A stretch of 64,000 bases of DNA from SIG603 sp963611165. GTDB lineage: Bacteria > Bacillota > Clostridia > Oscillospirales > Acutalibacteraceae. The translations under genes and the position numbers were made by a program. Position 1 is the first letter of the stretch; each line of letters begins with the position of its first letter. The stretch is from positions 62,001 to 126,000 of the forward strand of contig CAVDQG010000001.1 in NCBI GenBank assembly GCA_963611165.1. The letters run 5' to 3'. Shown one piece after another: positions 25,223-34,026 of the stretch. A model generated the notes under the pieces. It was given only the letters and a program-made list of their open reading frames with translations, was not told the origin of the DNA and made no database searches.

Positions 25223-26424
25223 ACTTTTTCTCTCAACAAACCAAATTTAGGCGCATCGAAACAGCTTGCCGCAAGTCCCAAAAACATAAAGTAATAATAA
25301 TCCGTAAAAAGTGTATTTGAGAACATAAGCGCAACAAATCCGATGCAAAAAAACATTTGAATCAAATCTCTCGAAACCGCTTCTCTTACGGTGAATACCT
25401 TTAAAAGCGGCAGACAGAATGCGATTATCATACAAATTCCTATCGGGAATCCGAATGTCAGAATAAGGTCATAGAAAAACTGATGCGGATACGGGTGATT
25501 GTTCATAGCCGAGACCGCACCCCTTATTCCCCAGCCGCTTATCGGCTTCTGCATTATAAGCATACGAACGGTGGCGTAAAGGTCGCCTCTGCCGGAATCG
25601 TGACTGACAAACCGTCCTGTAAGGAAAAGCTTCAGCGTTCTGCTTGTGATTCCCATGGATTTGAGAAGACTGTAAATCTCGTTTCCGAAAGCAAGTATCG
25701 CAAAAATACCGCAAGCCGCCACGCACATAAGAATAGCGTATTTTACAGAAATCTTCTTATCTCTCACATTGAAAAATATCTTGAGAGCGATGAACGCCGC
25801 AAAGCAAACCAGTGCACCTCTCGAGCCGTACATAAATATCATACCGAATTCTATGACAACAAACGCAAGATGCAAAAGCTTTTTGTTGCCGTTCACAAGT
25901 TCATTGAAGTGAATGAGCATAACCGTAAGAACAGCATACGAGAAGTGCATATTGTAAAGGTCGTCGGTTGTTTTCAGCATGTCTACCAAGAGAACCGCCA
26001 AAATAACCCACGAAAATTTTTTCAGTAAATTATAGAATATTTCTTTATCCTCAATAAACCCGATAAACACGGCAATAGGCACGCACACCCCTAAGGTAGT
26101 GCCTGCCCAGCCCATAAGTCGCGACAAAGAAACTCCGACAAAGCAGCTGTAGGCGTAAGCAAGCCCCGCTACCGACTCCCAGAGTATCAGTATCGCCCAA
26201 TTTCTTCTGTTAAAATACTCGGCACATCGGAATATGAGATAAAGTAGCACCAGTGCGATAGCCGCCTGTGCCGCCTTAAGCGTCATACCGCTCAGCCTGA
26301 AAACATCCTGTATCATGGAATTCACCGCATCGAGCAGTAAATAAACACACACGAACATACCAAGGCTTTTGTCTTTTCCTTTTGTGCTTTGCTTAAAATA
26401 ATCTATCGTAAAATAACCTGTCAA
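25219..26424 (-). CDS. O-antigen polymerase/ligase-like protein (Wzy candidate)
   Basis: 401 residues with about ten hydrophobic segments and a large periplasm-facing loop (about 265-300) carrying TGRFVSHDSGRGDLYATVRM, the usual Wzy/WaaL position for catalytic Arg and His. It is more typical in size for Wzy than the 902-residue protein at 6935-9643, so I take it as the main polymerase of the repeat unit. The start is TTG 26424 behind GAGGGC. This TTG start is one reason it may be missed or shifted in automatic annotation. Confidence 0.72.
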   Translation of the reverse strand: MTGYFTIDYFKQSTKGKDKSLGMFVCVYLLLDAVNSMIQDVFRLSGMTLKAAQAAIALVLLYLIFRCAEYFNRRNWAILILWESVAGLAYAYSCFVGVSLSRLMGWAGTTLGVCVPIAVFIGFIEDKEIFYNLLKKFSWVILAVLLVDMLKTTDDLYNMHFSYAVLTVMLIHFNELVNGNKKLLHLAFVVIEFGMIFMYGSRGALVCFAAFIALKIFFNVRDKKISVKYAILMCVAACGIFAILAFGNEIYSLLKSMGITSRTLKLFLTGRFVSHDSGRGDLYATVRMLIMQKPISGWGIRGAVSAMNNHPYPHQFFYDLILTFGFPIGICMIIAFCLPLLKVFTVREAVSRDLIQMFFCIGFVALMFSNTLFTDYYYFMFLGLAASCFDAPKFGLLREKV

Positions 26425-26434
26425 GCCTATGCCC

Positions 26435-27559
26435 TCATCTTGTAAGCGAGTCCTTGTAGAATTTTTCTATCTTGGAAATAATCTCTTCCTCATAGAAATC
26501 CTTAACGGTTTCCGTGCAGTTCTTGGAGATTTCTGCAAAGTTTTGAAGCACAAGCTCCAGCTTCTCTGCTATCTCGCTCGGATTCTCGCAGTCTACCGAA
26601 TAGCCTATTTCTCCATCGGGGCGAACACGGTCGAAGCCCTGTCCCCTTGAATAGATAACGGGCAAGCCCTGACTCATTGCCTCGACATAAACTCTGCCGA
26701 AAGTCTCAATCTTTGACGGCAAAAGAAAAATATCGTTTTTACTGTAAACATCAATGAGCTCCTCGGGCTTCATAAACGGGAGAACCTTCACAAAGTCGAT
26801 TCCGCTTATCTTCTGAAGCTCCTCTTTGTCCTCGACCGCACCGACAACCGTCAGGTCGGCGTCAATTCCCTTGTTTCGAAGAATCCTTACTGCCTCTATC
26901 GCATTGGGAATTCTCTTCACCTTGTTTATTCTTCCGACAAGAAGAATATGCGGCTTGTTTTCATCGATAAGAGACTTTCTCGGCTCTGCGGTGTGTTCCT
27001 CCCAGAATTTTTCGAGCGGATTTCCGATTACAACACTCTTGCTTTCAAGCTGCTCACGATACTTTTCGGGAACGAATTTTTCGAAAAATTCATCCTTATG
27101 GCATCTTGAAAGGAAAAGTATTCCCGAAGCCTCTCTTGCGTTGTTTATCGCAAGGGTATGGAAAAACGGCAGTCTCATAAATCCGATTAAATCGGTTACT
27201 CTGCATGAAACGACATATTTAAGTCCGTATTTTTTCTTAATTCTTCTTGCTGTGTAGCCGCTGCCCGTCAAAAGATGAGCATGCATAAGGTCGAAGTCCT
27301 TGGGGTTATATGCTTTAAGAAGTGCCTTTTTTGTTTTATTTTGTCTCGGGAAGAAGAACTTTCTGTCACGCTCGCCGAAGCATTCCTCGTGAACCACGTC
27401 CTTATCGAGAAGACCCTCCTTGAATTTATCAGCCACGGCGGCGCCGTACTTAGCCGCATTAAAAACCTTAACGGTGTGACCTCTTTTGACAAGGGCGTCC
27501 TTTTGCTGTTTATAGAGAAGTGCCTCGTGGTAGTAGGTGCAAAGATACAGAATTTTCAT
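26435..27559 (-). CDS. GT4 family glycosyltransferase
   Basis: 374 residues with a GT-B fold. N-terminal KILYLCTYYHEALLYKQQKD and DLMHAHLLTGSGYTARRIKK fit the acceptor side. The donor-binding C-terminal half shows LLVGRINKVKRIPNAIEAVR and the family signature SKIETFGRVYVEAMSQGLPV, with the E-x7-E pair that contacts the nucleotide sugar. It adds one sugar to the lipid-linked repeat unit in the cytoplasm. It starts 3 bp after the preceding GT2 gene. Confidence 0.9.
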   Translation of the reverse strand: MKILYLCTYYHEALLYKQQKDALVKRGHTVKVFNAAKYGAAVADKFKEGLLDKDVVHEECFGERDRKFFFPRQNKTKKALLKAYNPKDFDLMHAHLLTGSGYTARRIKKKYGLKYVVSCRVTDLIGFMRLPFFHTLAINNAREASGILFLSRCHKDEFFEKFVPEKYREQLESKSVVIGNPLEKFWEEHTAEPRKSLIDENKPHILLVGRINKVKRIPNAIEAVRILRNKGIDADLTVVGAVEDKEELQKISGIDFVKVLPFMKPEELIDVYSKNDIFLLPSKIETFGRVYVEAMSQGLPVIYSRGQGFDRVRPDGEIGYSVDCENPSEIAEKLELVLQNFAEISKNCTETVKDFYEEEIISKIEKFYKDSLTR

Positions 27560-27562
27560 GTT

Positions 27563-28336
27563 TTATTTCTTCTTTCCGATATAAACTCTTTTCCAGACAG
27601 CCAAAAAGGCATATCTCACAAAACAGTAAATGCTAAAAGGCAAGCTTAGCTTTTCTATATCACGATATAATTGCCAAACGCCCTTTACCGCTTTTGCCTT
27701 GTTGCTCGAGAGAGAATTTGCCGCCCTTCTGTACTGAGCGAGAACCTCATCCAAACCAAAGCAGTCGTTTCCCGCTTTCAGCACCTGAAGCCATGTTGCG
27801 GCGTCCTGTCGTCTTCGAAGGTCCGGCATACGAAGAAGGCTCTTGTCGACTATGCTCGTGTCAGCCATAATTCCGACAGTCTGCAAGAGATTGTTTGTAA
27901 GAAAGCCGACATAATCGGCACGGGGAAGCATATGAACCTCTTTATTAAGCTTGTTTCCGTCGTCATCGATAACTTCATAAGAAGCACATGAAAATCCCGC
28001 CTTATTTTTGAGCATGAAATCCACCTGCTTTTGAAGCTTCTCGGGATACCAAATATCGTCCGCATCGAGATAAGCGATAAATCTTCCCTGTGAATTCTCA
28101 AGCGCACGGTTTCTCGCCTTTGCGGCGCCGCCGTTTTGTTCCTGACGGATGAGTTTCACCCTCGGTTCTCTTTTCGATATACCCTCGACAATCTCACATG
28201 TTGAATCGCCCGAGCAATCGTCAACGATAATCATTTCCCAGTTCTCATAGGTCTGAGAAATAACCGAATTTATAGTCTTTTCTATGTACTTTTCGCTGTT
28301 ATATGACGGTGTGATTATGCTGACAAGCTCGGACAT
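27563..28336 (-). CDS. GT2 family glycosyltransferase
   Basis: 257 residues, GT-A fold. Nucleotide-binding VSIITPSYNSEKYIEKTINS opens the protein, WEMIIVDDCSGDSTCEIVEG carries the first acidic pair, and YLDADDIW (about 92-99) is the metal-binding DxD-like motif. An inverting transferase that adds one sugar to the repeat unit. AGAGGAAG precedes the start. Confidence 0.92.
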   Translation of the reverse strand: MSELVSIITPSYNSEKYIEKTINSVISQTYENWEMIIVDDCSGDSTCEIVEGISKREPRVKLIRQEQNGGAAKARNRALENSQGRFIAYLDADDIWYPEKLQKQVDFMLKNKAGFSCASYEVIDDDGNKLNKEVHMLPRADYVGFLTNNLLQTVGIMADTSIVDKSLLRMPDLRRRQDAATWLQVLKAGNDCFGLDEVLAQYRRAANSLSSNKAKAVKGVWQLYRDIEKLSLPFSIYCFVRYAFLAVWKRVYIGKKK

Positions 28337-28353
28337 TTCAAACTTCCTCTCAA

Positions 28354-29598
28354 TTAATCTCTTCTGAAAATATCTCTTGTGTAAACCTTTTCTTCGACGT
28401 CGTCAAGACAAGAATCGTATCTGTTAGCCAAAATTGCCTGACTCTCGGACTTGAATTTCTCGAGGTCATTGACAACAAGACTGCCGAAGAATGTGCTTCC
28501 GTCCTTAAGCGTCGGCTCATAAATGATGACAGTCGCACCCTTTGCCTTGATTCTCTTCATAACGCCCTGAATGGAGCTCTGACGGAAATTATCGGAATTG
28601 GACTTCATAGTAAGTCTGTAGACTCCGACAACGCACTTCTGCTCTTTTCCTGCATCAAAATCTCCGCGGTTGTAGTAATCATAGTAACCGGCAAGCTTAA
28701 GCACTCTGTCTGCGATGAAATCCTTTCTCGTGCGGTTACTCTCAACAATAGCACTCATCATATTCTGCGGAACATCACGGTAGTTTGCAAGAAGCTGCTT
28801 TGTATCCTTTGGCAGACAGTATCCGCCGTAACCGAATGACGGGTTGTTGTAATGAGTTCCGATTCTCGGGTCAAGTCCCACTCCGTCAATGATAGCCTTG
28901 GTGTCAAGGCCCTTCATCTCGGCATAGGTATCGAGCTCGTTAAAATAAGAAACTCTAAGTGCAAGGTAGGTGTTCGAGAAAAGCTTGACAGCCTCTGCCT
29001 CGGTAAATCCCATGAAGAGAGTAGGGATATCCTCTTTAACTGCTCCCTCCTGAAGAAGAGAAGCGAAGGTCTCTGCCACCTCTTTTGAGGTTTCGTCACA
29101 ACCGACTATAATTCTTGACGGATAGAGGTTATCATAAAGTGCCTTTGATTCTCTTAAGAATTCCGGGCTGAAAATAATCTTATCTGTATTATATTTCTCT
29201 CTGACGCTCTGAGTGTAGCCGACAGGAATGGTCGACTTGATTATCATATAAGCGTTCGGATTGACTTTCATGACAAGCTCTATAACAGACTCAACAGCAC
29301 TCGTATCGAAGTACTGAGTAGCACTGTCATAGTTTGTCGGTGCGGCAATTATAACGATGTCGGAATTTTTGTAAGCCGTTTCGCCGTCAAGAGTTGCCTC
29401 CAAATCAAGCTCCTTTTCAGCGAGATACTTTTCAATGTAGTCATCCTGAATCGGACTCTTACGGTTATTGATAAGCTCTACCTTTTCGGGAACGATATCA
29501 ACCGCATAAACCTTGTGATGCTGAGACAACAGCACTGCGAGAGAAAGGCCGACATAGCCTGTTCCCGCAACCGAAACAACAATTTCTTTCTGAGACAT
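28354..29598 (-). CDS. UDP-glucose/UDP-sugar 6-dehydrogenase
   Basis: 414 residues, three-domain UDP-glucose/GDP-mannose dehydrogenase. The NAD motif is GTGYVGLSLA (about 12-21). STIPVGYTQSVREKY and FSPEFLRESKALYDN mark the linker, and the catalytic cysteine lies in GYGGYCLPKDTKQLL (about 255-269). It converts UDP-glucose, or a related UDP-hexose, to the uronic acid, which predicts an acidic sugar in the polysaccharide. GGAGGG precedes the start. It is second in the operon. Confidence 0.92.
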   Translation of the reverse strand: MSQKEIVVSVAGTGYVGLSLAVLLSQHHKVYAVDIVPEKVELINNRKSPIQDDYIEKYLAEKELDLEATLDGETAYKNSDIVIIAAPTNYDSATQYFDTSAVESVIELVMKVNPNAYMIIKSTIPVGYTQSVREKYNTDKIIFSPEFLRESKALYDNLYPSRIIVGCDETSKEVAETFASLLQEGAVKEDIPTLFMGFTEAEAVKLFSNTYLALRVSYFNELDTYAEMKGLDTKAIIDGVGLDPRIGTHYNNPSFGYGGYCLPKDTKQLLANYRDVPQNMMSAIVESNRTRKDFIADRVLKLAGYYDYYNRGDFDAGKEQKCVVGVYRLTMKSNSDNFRQSSIQGVMKRIKAKGATVIIYEPTLKDGSTFFGSLVVNDLEKFKSESQAILANRYDSCLDDVEEKVYTRDIFRRD

Positions 29599-29618
29599 AA
29601 TTTACACCCTCCGTTATC

Positions 29619-31058
29619 CTATGCTGCTCCGTCGCTCTTAAATACGGCGACAAAAGTTTTCAGGATTATTTTTAAATCAAGCTTTAAGCTCCAATTTCTT
29701 ATATAATAGGCATCGAGCTTCACAACTTCTTCAAAATCCTTGATGTTGCTTCTTCCGCTCACCTGCCACATTCCCGTAAGTCCCGGCTTCATGCTGAGTC
29801 TTATCATATGGTGAAGGTCATACTGCTCCACCTCGTCCACCGTAGGCGGTCTTGTTCCGACAAGGCTCATTTCACCCTTAAGAATATTGAAAAACTGTGG
29901 AAATTCATCGATAGAGCACTTTCTTATAAAGTTGCCGATTCCTTTACCGGGGCCTTTTTCGGAGCCGATAATTCTCGGGTCGTTCTCCATCTTGAACATA
30001 TTTCCCTGCATTTGATTCTGAGCTATAAGCTCCTTTTTCCTCTCGTCCGCATCCATATACATAGAACGGAATTTATATATCTTGAAGTGTCTGCCGTTCT
30101 TGCCGACTCGCTCCTGACTGTAAAATATCGGCCCCGGAGAAGCCTTATAGATAAGCGGTGCGATAAAAATGAACAATATGCCCGTCATTATGCATCCGAC
30201 AATGCCGGCAAAAATATCAACTATTCTCTTCACCATGAGATGAAGAACACCCGCCGTGCTGACGCTTGTGGTCAAAAGATTGTAGCCTGCGTATCTCTCG
30301 ACATAGCTGTTCGGCAAATCCTTGCCCCACGAATCAAGTCCGATGTGAATAACCGTGCCGATTTCAAGCAGAGTTCCGATAATCTCTCCTATGCCCGTAT
30401 CGCTTGGCGGCAAAAAGATAAAAGCCTCGTCAAAGACCTCTTTTTTCGCATATTCGTCAATCTCCGAAAGCTCGCAAACAACAGGAACACCCATAATTTC
30501 TTTGAGTCCGCCGCTGTTTTGGTCAAGCACTATTCCCGTTATATCAAAATCGGAGTATTCGCCCGAAAGCAGTTTTTCGACTGTTTTCTCGGCTTTATCG
30601 GGAGATATGATAACCAGAGTTCTGGGAAGATTCTTTCTCTTGCGGTTGTGTGCCTTTATCAGTTTTTTCCAGATGAGTCTTAAAACAAGCATGAGTACCG
30701 AGGAAAAAAGAATTCCCGTTACAAACACGGTTCTCGACAAATCCCATACGTTTTTTTCCATAAAGAGAACCGTCATGGAAGCTCCCCAGACGACCAAATT
30801 CTGGATAACTACCGATTTAATCTCGGTAAAAACGCCTCTTTTCAGAATTCCCTTGTACCAGCTGAACAGCAGGACGAAAACCAAATCGGCAGCTATCAGC
30901 ATAATATTAAGATCCGTGTACATCTGGGTTACCGCAGTATATTTAAAGCTTACCCGACGCAACAAAACAGACACGAAAAAAGCTGTCTCAAGGCAGAAAA
31001 CATCTATCAGCATGAAATCAAAATGCTTCAGCCATCCGACTCTTCTTCTCTGATTCAT
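29619..31058 (-). CDS. Initiating polyprenyl-phosphate glycosyl-phosphate transferase
   Basis: 479 residues in the WbaP/CpsE/WcaJ arrangement: several N-terminal membrane segments, a soluble middle part (DFDITGIVLDQNSGGLKEIM), and the conserved C-terminal catalytic region FKIYKFRSMYMDADERKKEL, FIRKCSIDEFPQFFNILKGE and MSLVGTRPP. It transfers a sugar-1-phosphate from a UDP-sugar to undecaprenyl phosphate and so starts the repeat unit. It is the first gene of the locus, which fits its role. AAAGGGA precedes the ATG. Confidence 0.93.
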   Translation of the reverse strand: MNQRRRVGWLKHFDFMLIDVFCLETAFFVSVLLRRVSFKYTAVTQMYTDLNIMLIAADLVFVLLFSWYKGILKRGVFTEIKSVVIQNLVVWGASMTVLFMEKNVWDLSRTVFVTGILFSSVLMLVLRLIWKKLIKAHNRKRKNLPRTLVIISPDKAEKTVEKLLSGEYSDFDITGIVLDQNSGGLKEIMGVPVVCELSEIDEYAKKEVFDEAFIFLPPSDTGIGEIIGTLLEIGTVIHIGLDSWGKDLPNSYVERYAGYNLLTTSVSTAGVLHLMVKRIVDIFAGIVGCIMTGILFIFIAPLIYKASPGPIFYSQERVGKNGRHFKIYKFRSMYMDADERKKELIAQNQMQGNMFKMENDPRIIGSEKGPGKGIGNFIRKCSIDEFPQFFNILKGEMSLVGTRPPTVDEVEQYDLHHMIRLSMKPGLTGMWQVSGRSNIKDFEEVVKLDAYYIRNWSLKLDLKIILKTFVAVFKSDGAA

Positions 31059-31144
31059 TTATTGTCCCTTTCATAAGAGCCAAAGCTCTGATTCAAATCA
31101 AAAGCAATATGCCGTTTGACATAATTTTAGTTATAATCGAAACT

Positions 31145-31173
31145 ATTTTATCACAAGGTACTGTATTATTCAA
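31145..31173 (-). promoter_or_regulatory. Proximal promoter of the polysaccharide operon
   Basis: TTGAAT (31173-31168), 17-bp spacer, TAAAAT (31150-31145) on the minus strand, about 80 bases before the start codon of the first gene. Confidence 0.65.
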
Positions 31174-31223
31174 TCCGTTTTTATGTTGTTGCATATATTT
31201 TGCAATATCGGGTTGTCTTTTTG

Positions 31224-31251
31224 CCTATATTCAAAGCTTTTCATTTGTCAA
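31224..31251 (-). promoter_or_regulatory. Possible distal promoter of the polysaccharide operon
   Basis: TTGACA (31251-31246), 16-bp spacer, TATAGG (31229-31224). The -35 is perfect and the -10 is weak. If used, the leader would be about 155 nt and include TTGCA-N7-TGCAA, a small hairpin. Confidence 0.4.
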
Positions 31252-31322
31252 TTCTGTCATTTCTTTCGGAAACTCCTACAATTTTTCAAAAGAAATTTTA
31301 TCTATTTTCACTTTCATAAAAA

Positions 31323-31352
31323 AGAAGAAAGGACGCACCGAAAAGTGCGTCC
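31323..31352 (-). terminator. Terminator after the FHA gene
   Basis: An 8-bp GC-rich stem (GGACGCAC 31331-31338 with 31345-31352, loop of six) is followed on the minus strand by a pyrimidine-rich T tract. It closes the transcript that begins upstream of 39478 and insulates the polysaccharide operon. Confidence 0.85.
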
Positions 31353-31372
31353 AAGCTAAATATATTTTTTCG

Positions 31373-31672
31373 TCAATTAATATCGAATGTTATTTCAAGG
31401 TCAGCCAATCTGATAATATCCCCCGCAACAAGCTGAAACGGCTCATTGCCGATTTTCTGATTATTGACGAAGGTTCCGCAAGTGGAATTGCTGTCCACAA
31501 TGTAGAAATTTCCGTTTTCTCTTGTGATAACAGCGTGCAAACGGCTGATTGTCTGATTATCGAGAATTCGGTAGTCGGTTATCGCAGGATTTCTTCCGAT
31601 TCTGAATATCGGCTGATCGACTATGGCAGAAATTCCGTCACCGAATGTGAGCACGCCTATCGGATCACTCAT
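31373..31672 (-). CDS. Stand-alone FHA domain protein
   Basis: 99 residues, essentially one FHA domain: FRIGRNPAITDYRILDN supplies the phosphate-binding Arg, ISRLHAVITRENG the Ser and His, and DSNSTCGTFVNNQKIG the Asn/Gly loop. It would bind a phosphothreonine peptide. It overlaps the zinc-ribbon membrane protein gene by 8 nt, so that protein is the obvious partner. No Ser/Thr kinase gene lies in the window. GAGGAAATGAAAG precedes the ATG. Confidence 0.9.
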   Translation of the reverse strand: MSDPIGVLTFGDGISAIVDQPIFRIGRNPAITDYRILDNQTISRLHAVITRENGNFYIVDSNSTCGTFVNNQKIGNEPFQLVAGDIIRLADLEITFDIN

Positions 31673-32876
31673 CTTTCATTTCCTCGGTATCAGCGGAAGG
31701 CAAAACAGCGTCGCCCTCTGTCTCTGTCTCTGTCTCAGCCTGCTCGCTCACTGCCTCAGAAACAGTCGGTTTCGGTGCGACGGGAGCAGAGTAAGCAGGA
31801 GCGGCAGGAGCACTTTGCACCCCGTACGGCACATAAGCCTCAGGTGCAACAGAAGCATAAACGCCCTCACCTACCAAAGCCATATTCTTGTGGAGCGAGA
31901 AAACGAGAACAGCAATCGCAATATCAGCCACAATCACGGCAAGCGGAGCGATAACTCCCGAAAGGAAATCTGACGGAAGCAAGCTGAAATTTCTAAAGCT
32001 TGCGTAATCCATGCCAAGATAATAGCCAAGCTCGTATGAAATCGCATTGACAAGAGCGTTTGTGAACGAAGCCTTCACAAAATATACAATGAGAGACAAA
32101 ATCGGAGCGATAACGGAAACAATTTTGATAATCGCATAAACGCTTGAAATTCCCTTGATTTTAGCGTATTCGCCTCTTCCGTATTCTGCTGTCCTTTTGC
32201 ACTCACTGCTTAATCTGATAAGTCCGATGTAAGCAACCATTTTTAAAACATTGGCAAATACAAAAACAATGCAGAATGTAACCCAGTAAATGATATAATC
32301 CTCAAGCTCGCCTGATGACATTAGGATAGAGCCGATTATGAGAAGAAGAACCATTCCCACGGCTGTTAAAATCGAGATAATAAGGTCGATAACCGCAACC
32401 ACCTTAAAGAAAACAAAGCCTAATGACTTGATGTAAGCATTTGTGGGTCTCTTTGCCGACAGATATGTGATATAACAGCCGACAACGGTAAGCCCTAGCG
32501 GAACGAGTGCTATAATGCCGTAGCCCGCTCTGTAAAAAGCAAGTCTTCTGATTTCTCTCACCGCCTCCGAAGCACCAAAGAGCGATGCCGCAGAGCCGAC
32601 AAGATTTACTGTCGTGAATATCTTAACCGTTGAAATCACAAGGCCGATGAACTTTGCGAGTAAGCTTACGGAAAGTGCAACAGTGAGAACCAGTGCGGCA
32701 GTAGAAGACGATACCTTTCGAAGTGCCGCTACGGCTCCGGTTGCCGGGGCTGTGTTCACTGCATAAGCAGGCTGAACAGGGATATACTGAGGCTTAGGCT
32801 GTGCTCCAACGGGAGCGTTCGGGCAAACGTGAGGAACACCGTCCTCAAGCTTTTGACCGCATTTTGTACAATACAT
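31665..32876 (-). CDS. Zinc-ribbon multi-spanning membrane protein
   Basis: 403 residues. MYCTKCGQKLEDGVPHVC is a short zinc ribbon (C3, C6, C18 and probably H16), followed by a Pro/Ala linker, about eight hydrophobic segments (95-330) and an acidic cytoplasmic tail rich in Glu and Thr. The tail (SEAVSEQAETETETEG) could carry the phosphothreonines read by the FHA protein; this is inference. I do not recognise a function. GAAGGG precedes the ATG. The operon order nagA, this gene, FHA is tight. Confidence 0.65.
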   Translation of the reverse strand: MYCTKCGQKLEDGVPHVCPNAPVGAQPKPQYIPVQPAYAVNTAPATGAVAALRKVSSSTAALVLTVALSVSLLAKFIGLVISTVKIFTTVNLVGSAASLFGASEAVREIRRLAFYRAGYGIIALVPLGLTVVGCYITYLSAKRPTNAYIKSLGFVFFKVVAVIDLIISILTAVGMVLLLIIGSILMSSGELEDYIIYWVTFCIVFVFANVLKMVAYIGLIRLSSECKRTAEYGRGEYAKIKGISSVYAIIKIVSVIAPILSLIVYFVKASFTNALVNAISYELGYYLGMDYASFRNFSLLPSDFLSGVIAPLAVIVADIAIAVLVFSLHKNMALVGEGVYASVAPEAYVPYGVQSAPAAPAYSAPVAPKPTVSEAVSEQAETETETEGDAVLPSADTEEMKDE

Positions 32877-32904
32877 GGATTACCCTTCTTTCAAGTAAAT
32901 ATAT

Positions 32905-34026
32905 TCAATGATATACTCCAACGATATTGAGTTCATCATCAAGAATAACGAGATCGGCACATTTGCCCTCCTCGATGCTTCCGATAAAATCATCGGTACC
33001 TGTCACCTTGGCGGGATTTAAGCTCATGGCTTTGACCGCCGTTTCAAGCGGAACGCCCCAGCTAACGAGATTTTTCAGTTCCTCGTGCAAATTGCTTATC
33101 GAGCCCGCTATTGTGCCGTCACGAAGGACGCAGGTTCCGTTTTTTACGCAAATCGGAAGCTTTCCGAGTTCGCCTTCGGTTCCCTCGGGCATTCCGCTGA
33201 GCATGAGAGCGTCGCTTATCACACAGATTCTGTCGCCCATAAGTTCAAAAACCGATTTCACGACAGACGGGTGAATGTGCTTGCCGTCACAAATAAGCTC
33301 TGCTGTGACGTCTTCCCTTTCAAACACTGCGCCGACCGCACCGGGCGCACGGTGGTTAAGTCCCGTCATTGCGTTGAAAAGGTGAGTAGCATGGGAGACC
33401 CCCGCATCAAACGAAGCCATTGCCGTATCGTAATCGGCGGTTGAATGAGCGAGCGAAACTCGGCTTATATTCTTTGCGGACTTGATAAACCCAAGTCCGT
33501 CATCCTCCTCCGGGGCAACATCGACAAGCTTGATGATTCCGCCAAACTCCTTTTGAAGCTCTTCAAAAAGCTCAAAATTCGGCTTTAATACATATTTTTC
33601 GTTCTGAGCGCCCTTTTTCTCGGGGGAGATGAACGGCCCCTCCATATTCACTCCGATTATTCTCGCTCCGTCAGGGGGATTATCCATGCAGTCCTTTGCC
33701 GCCGACAGGGCATTTTTAATCGTATCGATGTCAACCGTCATTGTAGTCGGGCAAAAAGAAGTCACACCGTTCGAGAGAAGATACTCGGCAATTTCTCCTA
33801 TTGCCTCTCGGGTTCCCTCACAGGTGTCACGACCTGCCGCACCGTGAATATGAATATCGATAAATCCGGGGACTATCGTGAAGCCCTCGCAGTCAATGAC
33901 AAGTTCATCGGGAGAATAGGCAATTTTCTTTGCCACTCTCTTAATTTTCTTGTCATCGGATATTTCAAGGTCGCATTTTGAGAAGGTGAAGTCACCGCCC
34001 AAAACCTTAGCGTTAATCAGTTTCAT
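32905..34026 (-). CDS. nagA: N-acetylglucosamine-6-phosphate deacetylase
   Basis: 373 residues, amidohydrolase fold. PGFIDIHIHGAAG (about 53-65) carries the two metal-site histidines, NMEGPFISPEKKGA the conserved Glu, SLAHSTADYD and SHATHLFNAMTGLNHR the further His residues, and CVISDALMLSG the catalytic Asp. It removes the acetyl group of GlcNAc-6-P, feeding cell-wall recycling or amino-sugar catabolism; no nagB is in view. Its start overlaps the rnr stop by 4 nt (ATGA). Confidence 0.93.
   Translation of the reverse strand: MKLINAKVLGGDFTFSKCDLEISDDKKIKRVAKKIAYSPDELVIDCEGFTIVPGFIDIHIHGAAGRDTCEGTREAIGEIAEYLLSNGVTSFCPTTMTVDIDTIKNALSAAKDCMDNPPDGARIIGVNMEGPFISPEKKGAQNEKYVLKPNFELFEELQKEFGGIIKLVDVAPEEDDGLGFIKSAKNISRVSLAHSTADYDTAMASFDAGVSHATHLFNAMTGLNHRAPGAVGAVFEREDVTAELICDGKHIHPSVVKSVFELMGDRICVISDALMLSGMPEGTEGELGKLPICVKNGTCVLRDGTIAGSISNLHEELKNLVSWGVPLETAVKAMSLNPAKVTGTDDFIGSIEEGKCADLVILDDELNIVGVYH

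Noticed and set aside
29808..30683. 291-residue plus-strand ORF
   Set aside because: Antisense shadow of the initiating sugar transferase.
31109..31954. 281-residue plus-strand ORF
   Set aside because: Antisense over the operon promoter, the FHA gene and part of the zinc-ribbon gene; those have clear motifs and ribosome sites.
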